Positions 54,115 through 59,268 of a stretch of DNA of 59,268 nucleotides are shown in pieces (the stretch's first letter is position 1; each line of letters opens with the position of its first letter). Both the position numbers and the translations under genes were made by a program. The notes beneath the pieces are model-generated. The model was given only the letters and a program-made list of their open reading frames with translations. It ran no database searches and was not told the origin of the DNA. Origin of the DNA: Candidatus Binatia bacterium (GTDB lineage: Bacteria > Desulfobacterota > Binatia > UBA1149 > CAITLU01); contig DASXOZ010000074.1 of assembly GCA_036493895.1 (NCBI GenBank), positions 1 through 59,268 on the forward strand, given 5' to 3'.

Positions 54115-55411
54115 CGCGGCGGCCGCGGGCCCGGCCAGGCCCGCGGCCGCTCCACCAGCGCGTCGCCGCCGCTATCGCCGGCTCGCCGCTGCGTCGCTCG
54201 TCGTCGTGGTCGTGGTCCTGCTGGCGTGGCGATGGTGGTCGCGCGCGCCCGAGACGCAGTATGTGACGGCGCCGGTTTCGCGCGGTGACGTCGTGCGCAC
54301 CGTCATTGCCACCGGCGCGGTCAATCCCGTCACCACCGTCCAGGTAGGAAGCTACGTCTCCGGCGTCATTCAGGCGCTGCACTGCGACTACAACACGCGC
54401 GTGACGGCAGGCCAGCTCTGCGCCGAGATCGATCCGCGTCCGTTCCAGGTCGTCGTCGACCAGAACGCGGCCAACCTCGCGATGGCGAGGGCCCAGCTCG
54501 ACAAGGACCATGCGACGCTCGCGTTCTCGAAGATCGTCGCCGATCGCGACGAAAAACTCCTGAAGAGCGGCGGCCTATCGCAGGAAACGGTCGACACCGA
54601 CCGCAGCAACCTCAGCCAGAGCCAGGCGGTCGTCGCGCTGGACGAGGCCACGATCGCGCAGCGTCAGGCCGCGCTCGATGCCGCAAACGTCAACCTTGCG
54701 TACACCAGGATCATCTCGCCGGTGGACGGCATCGTCGTTTCACGCAGCATCGATGTCGGCCAGACCGTCGCGGCCAGCTTCCAGACACCGACGCTGTTCC
54801 TGATCGCGAAGGACCTGACCAAGATGCAGGTCGACACCAACGTCAGCGAGTCGGACGTCGGCGAGGTCAAGGTCGGGCAGGACGCGACCTTCACCGTCGA
54901 GGCTTACCCGGAGCAGAACTTCCCGGGGAAGGTCGCCCAGCTTCGCCAGGCCCCGATCACCGTGCAGAACGTCGTGACTTACGACGTCGTCGTCAACGTC
55001 GACAACCCCGAACTCAAGCTGCTGCCCGGGATGACCGCGAACACGCGCATCGTCGCCGACCAGCGCCGCGACGTGCTTCGCGTTCCGCTGCAGGCGCTGC
55101 GTTTCTCGCCTTCCTCCGCCGCGCACGGCCCCGGGCGACCCGGCGGCCAGGGCGAAGGAGGACGTCCGGGCGACGGCCCCGGCGGCGGCGCAGGGCACGG
55201 GGGACACCACGGCAGCGCTTCGCCGTCGCGCGTGTGGATGCTGCGCGACGGAAAACCCGAACCCGTCGATGTGACGCAAGGGCTGAGCGACGGAACCATG
55301 GTCGAAATCTCCGGGGAAGGCGTGCACGACGGCGACGACGTGATCGTCAATGCCGTGCAGCCGGCCGACAAGAAAGCCGGCGCGCCGACGACGCCGCCGC
55401 TGCGTTTCTGA
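54089..55411 (+). CDS. MacA/HlyD-type periplasmic adaptor
   Basis: A 440-residue membrane-fusion protein. The GTG 54089 start overlaps the previous gene by 26 bases; TTG 54095 is an alternative. One anchor helix (about 31-49, RLAAASLVVVVVVLLAWRW) is followed by the barrel-lipoyl-hairpin order: VQVGSYVSGVIQALHCDYNTRVTAGQLCAEIDP, a coiled hairpin (about 120-195), LAYTRIISPVDGIVVSRSIDVGQTV and VEAYPEQNFPGKVAQLRQAP. A Gly/His-rich insert (about 345-375, GPGGGAGHGGHHG) in the outer domain is unusual and may bind metal. It links the ABC transporter to the outer-membrane factor. Confidence 0.92.
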   Translation: MALPDTPTDAAAAGPARPAAAPPARRRRYRRLAAASLVVVVVVLLAWRWWSRAPETQYVTAPVSRGDVVRTVIATGAVNPVTTVQVGSYVSGVIQALHCDYNTRVTAGQLCAEIDPRPFQVVVDQNAANLAMARAQLDKDHATLAFSKIVADRDEKLLKSGGLSQETVDTDRSNLSQSQAVVALDEATIAQRQAALDAANVNLAYTRIISPVDGIVVSRSIDVGQTVAASFQTPTLFLIAKDLTKMQVDTNVSESDVGEVKVGQDATFTVEAYPEQNFPGKVAQLRQAPITVQNVVTYDVVVNVDNPELKLLPGMTANTRIVADQRRDVLRVPLQALRFSPSSAAHGPGRPGGQGEGGRPGDGPGGGAGHGGHHGSASPSRVWMLRDGKPEPVDVTQGLSDGTMVEISGEGVHDGDDVIVNAVQPADKKAGAPTTPPLRF

Positions 55412-55427
55412 AGCCGCGGGTTCCGTC

Positions 55428-57521
<2,094 letters not shown>

Positions 57522-57533
57522 GGATCGTCGCCA

Positions 57534-59075
57534 ATGGCAATGCACCGCACGAGACTTCGATTGCGCCAGATGGCAACCGCAGCCGCGCTGGCGCTGCTCG
57601 CTTGCGGCTGCCCCGTCGGACCGGATTTCCAACGACCTGCGCAACCGGAAGTCACGCAGTACACCTCTTCGCCCATGCCCGCTTCGCTTCGAGGATCGGC
57701 CGGCGAGCCTTCGCAGGCGCTGCTTCCGGGCCAGAAGCTGGCGGCCGACTGGTGGAACCTTTTCGGATCGGAGGAGTTGCGCTCAGTCGTCGAGGAAGCA
57801 CTCGACGGGAGCCCGAACCTGGAAGCGGCGCGCGCGACGCTCGCGCAGGCGCAAGAGCTCGTCAAGGTCGAAGAAGCCGCGCTGTACCCGCAGCTCGACT
57901 TCGGCGCGAGCTTCGAACGCAGGCGGGTTCCCTCCGGCTCCGGGACCTCGGGCTCGACCAATTCCGACGGCGGCAGCGGGTCGTCGGGTCACGGCGCGCG
58001 CACCGGGAATCTGTTCAGTCTCGGCCCCACTGTCAGCTACACGCCGGATGTTTTCGGGCTGACGCGCCGGCGCATCGAGCAACAGAAGGCGCTGGCCCGC
58101 CAGCAGGGCTTCGCACTTGCGGCCGCATGGCTCACGCTCACCGGCAACGCCGTCAGCGATGCAATCGAGATCGCGTCGGCCGACGCGCAGATTCTCGCCG
58201 CCACGGACGTCATCGAGCAGGACCAGCAGGTTGTCGATCTCGTGCAGAAACGCTACCAGGCCGGCAAAGTCGCGCGATCGGACCTCTTGATCGCCGAAAG
58301 CCAGCTCGACAACGACAAGACCCAGCTACCGCCTCTCGAGCAGCAGATGAGCGTCGCGCGGCACGCCCTGGCGGTGCTCGTCGGCCGCCCGCCGCAGCAG
58401 TGGTCACCGCCGGCTTTCGAGCTGGACAACCTGAAATTGCCCGGCGAGCTGCCGGTGACGCTGCCGTCGGAGCTGGTGCGCCAGCGGCCCGACATTCTCG
58501 CAGCCGAGGCGTCGCTGCATGCGGCGACCGCGTCGATCGGCGTCGCGACGGCGCAGATGTATCCGTCGATCACCCTCAGCGCGTCGGCCGGCCTCGAAGC
58601 GACTTCGTTCTCTTCGCTGTTCGACTCGGACCACCTGACGTGGAGCGCCGACAGCGGCATCAACGCACCGCTGTTTCACGGCGGTGCGCTCGTGGCCGGC
58701 AAGCGTGCGGCGGTCGAAGGGGCGCGCGCGTCGCTGGCGCAGTACCACCAGACGGTGCTCTCGGCGTTCGGCCAGGTCGCCGACACGCTGCGCGGCCTTG
58801 CGCACGACCGCGACCTCGTCGAAGCGGCGCGCCGCGCGCTCGACGTATCGAGTGAATCGCTCGCGCTGCAGCGCCTCACCTACCACGCGGGCAAGACCGA
58901 CCTGCTGCTGCTGCTGGCCGCCGGGCGCAGCTACAACCAGGCGCGCGTCACGTATGCGAGGGCCCAGGCGCAGCGCTACTCGGACACGGCCGAGCTTTTC
59001 GTCGCGCTCGGCGGCGGCTGGTGGAATGCGTCGGAGTTGACTGCGCAGGCGGCCGTCGCCAGCAAGGCTCCGTGA
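57534..59075 (+). CDS. OprM/NodT-type outer-membrane efflux lipoprotein
   Basis: A 513-residue outer-membrane channel of the TolC family. The lipoprotein signal ends LALLACG with lipid Cys24. Family blocks are PVGPDFQRP near the N-terminus, WWNLFGSEELRSVVEEALDGSPNLEAARATLAQA, VVDLVQKRYQAGKVARSDLL, LPSELVRQRPDILAAEASLHAATASIGVATAQMYPSITLSAS and HQTVLSAFGQVADTLRGL. A Ser/Gly-rich stretch (about 125-155) fills a loop. It follows macB by 12 bases and completes the tripartite pump. Confidence 0.93.
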   Translation: MAMHRTRLRLRQMATAAALALLACGCPVGPDFQRPAQPEVTQYTSSPMPASLRGSAGEPSQALLPGQKLAADWWNLFGSEELRSVVEEALDGSPNLEAARATLAQAQELVKVEEAALYPQLDFGASFERRRVPSGSGTSGSTNSDGGSGSSGHGARTGNLFSLGPTVSYTPDVFGLTRRRIEQQKALARQQGFALAAAWLTLTGNAVSDAIEIASADAQILAATDVIEQDQQVVDLVQKRYQAGKVARSDLLIAESQLDNDKTQLPPLEQQMSVARHALAVLVGRPPQQWSPPAFELDNLKLPGELPVTLPSELVRQRPDILAAEASLHAATASIGVATAQMYPSITLSASAGLEATSFSSLFDSDHLTWSADSGINAPLFHGGALVAGKRAAVEGARASLAQYHQTVLSAFGQVADTLRGLAHDRDLVEAARRALDVSSESLALQRLTYHAGKTDLLLLLAAGRSYNQARVTYARAQAQRYSDTAELFVALGGGWWNASELTAQAAVASKAP

Positions 59076-59268
59076 GTGCGGCAGGAATCCCGGCCGGAGG
59101 AACAGTAGAAAACGAGGAGCTTGCGGCGGCGCCCGCGTGGCGGCGGGAGCCCTACTCGGTGTTTTTTCCGCTGGGCATCGCGCTTTCCTGGCTCGGCGTC
59201 GGCCGCTGGCTCTGGTTTGCGTGGACCGGCGGCGGCCAGGACTACCTCTCGACGTGGATCTTCCACGG
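59072..59268 (+). CDS. NnrS-like membrane protein, 3'-truncated by the window edge
   Basis: From GTG 59072, overlapping the efflux-protein stop (GTGA), 65 residues are visible. WRREPYSVFFPLGIALSWLGVGRWLWFAW and a following IFH fit the N-terminus of NnrS haem/copper membrane proteins, linked to nitric-oxide stress. The call rests on a short segment. Confidence 0.55.
   Translation, partial: MSAAGIPAGGTVENEELAAAPAWRREPYSVFFPLGIALSWLGVGRWLWFAWTGGGQDYLSTWIFH

Overview
The window is a GC-rich chromosomal segment with about 45 protein genes. It has no recognisable tRNA, rRNA, CRISPR array, transposase or phage gene. The cell is clearly Gram-negative: there is an OprB-type porin, a TolC/OprM-type outer-membrane lipoprotein, several lipoproteins, a periplasmic fatty acid cis/trans isomerase and an alginate-type MBOAT acyltransferase. 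Several secreted proteins are Cys-rich or carry DUF1566 (Lcl C-terminal-like) modules, single dockerin-like calcium loops and a poly-Thr linker. With a probable F420-dependent oxidoreductase, this style recalls uncultured lineages once called Deltaproteobacteria (Binatota, Myxococcota and relatives). That placement is an inference from style, not from a marker-gene tree.

Layout. 1-3.8 kb: 3' end of groEL with an intrinsic terminator, then lon. 3.9-5.1 kb: an ECF sigma factor with an NrsF-type membrane anti-sigma factor. 5.4-9.3 kb: a VOC protein, a secreted EXORDIUM-like protein, a GST and small membrane proteins. 9.4-16.6 kb: an MBOAT acyltransferase divergent from two SGNH-hydrolase-like proteins, a TolB-like propeller, a DUF1566/dockerin-like protein and an L,D-transpeptidase-like protein; this looks like an envelope or exopolymer modification locus. 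16.7-20.4 kb: the tightly packed tkt-rpiB-tal operon of the non-oxidative pentose phosphate pathway. 20.4-24.3 kb: a hybrid histidine kinase without a sensor domain, and cti. 24.4-28.1 kb: a detoxification-type operon (LLM oxidoreductase, GST, TetR, MAPEG, SDR) with an 18-bp palindrome just upstream that is probably the TetR operator.

28.4-36.3 kb: an AI-2E family permease, a secreted Kazal-domain protein, a FecR-domain lipoprotein, a TonB-C-like protein and a secreted protein with thirteen 10-residue repeats. Next come an XRE-cupin regulator translationally coupled to a GNAT domain that is fused in frame to an NTF2-like domain, and a DUF4410 lipoprotein. 36.6-42 kb: a sulfatase-fold enzyme with Thr at the nucleophile position, an acyl-CoA ligase and a 694-residue Cys-rich secreted protein. 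42-49.6 kb: an OprB porin and EamA transporter, an orphan solute-binding lipoprotein coupled to a histidine kinase, a second DUF1566 protein, a DUF3995 protein and a 43-residue membrane peptide. 49.7-51.7 kb: a linear alkylsulfatase. 51.9 kb to the end: an EF-hand protein followed by a packed run of ECF sigma factor, anti-sigma factor, CpxP/Spy-like protein, MacA-like adaptor, MacB-like ABC transporter, OprM-like outer-membrane factor and the start of an NnrS-like gene. This looks like an envelope-stress or metal-responsive tripartite efflux module.

The features most worth a second look are the GNAT-NTF2 fusion with a 13-bp perfect palindrome at the domain junction, the XRE-cupin promoter with a phased direct repeat and near-leaderless start, the TetR palindrome, the sigma/EF-hand/efflux module, and the dockerin-like and DUF1566 secretome.
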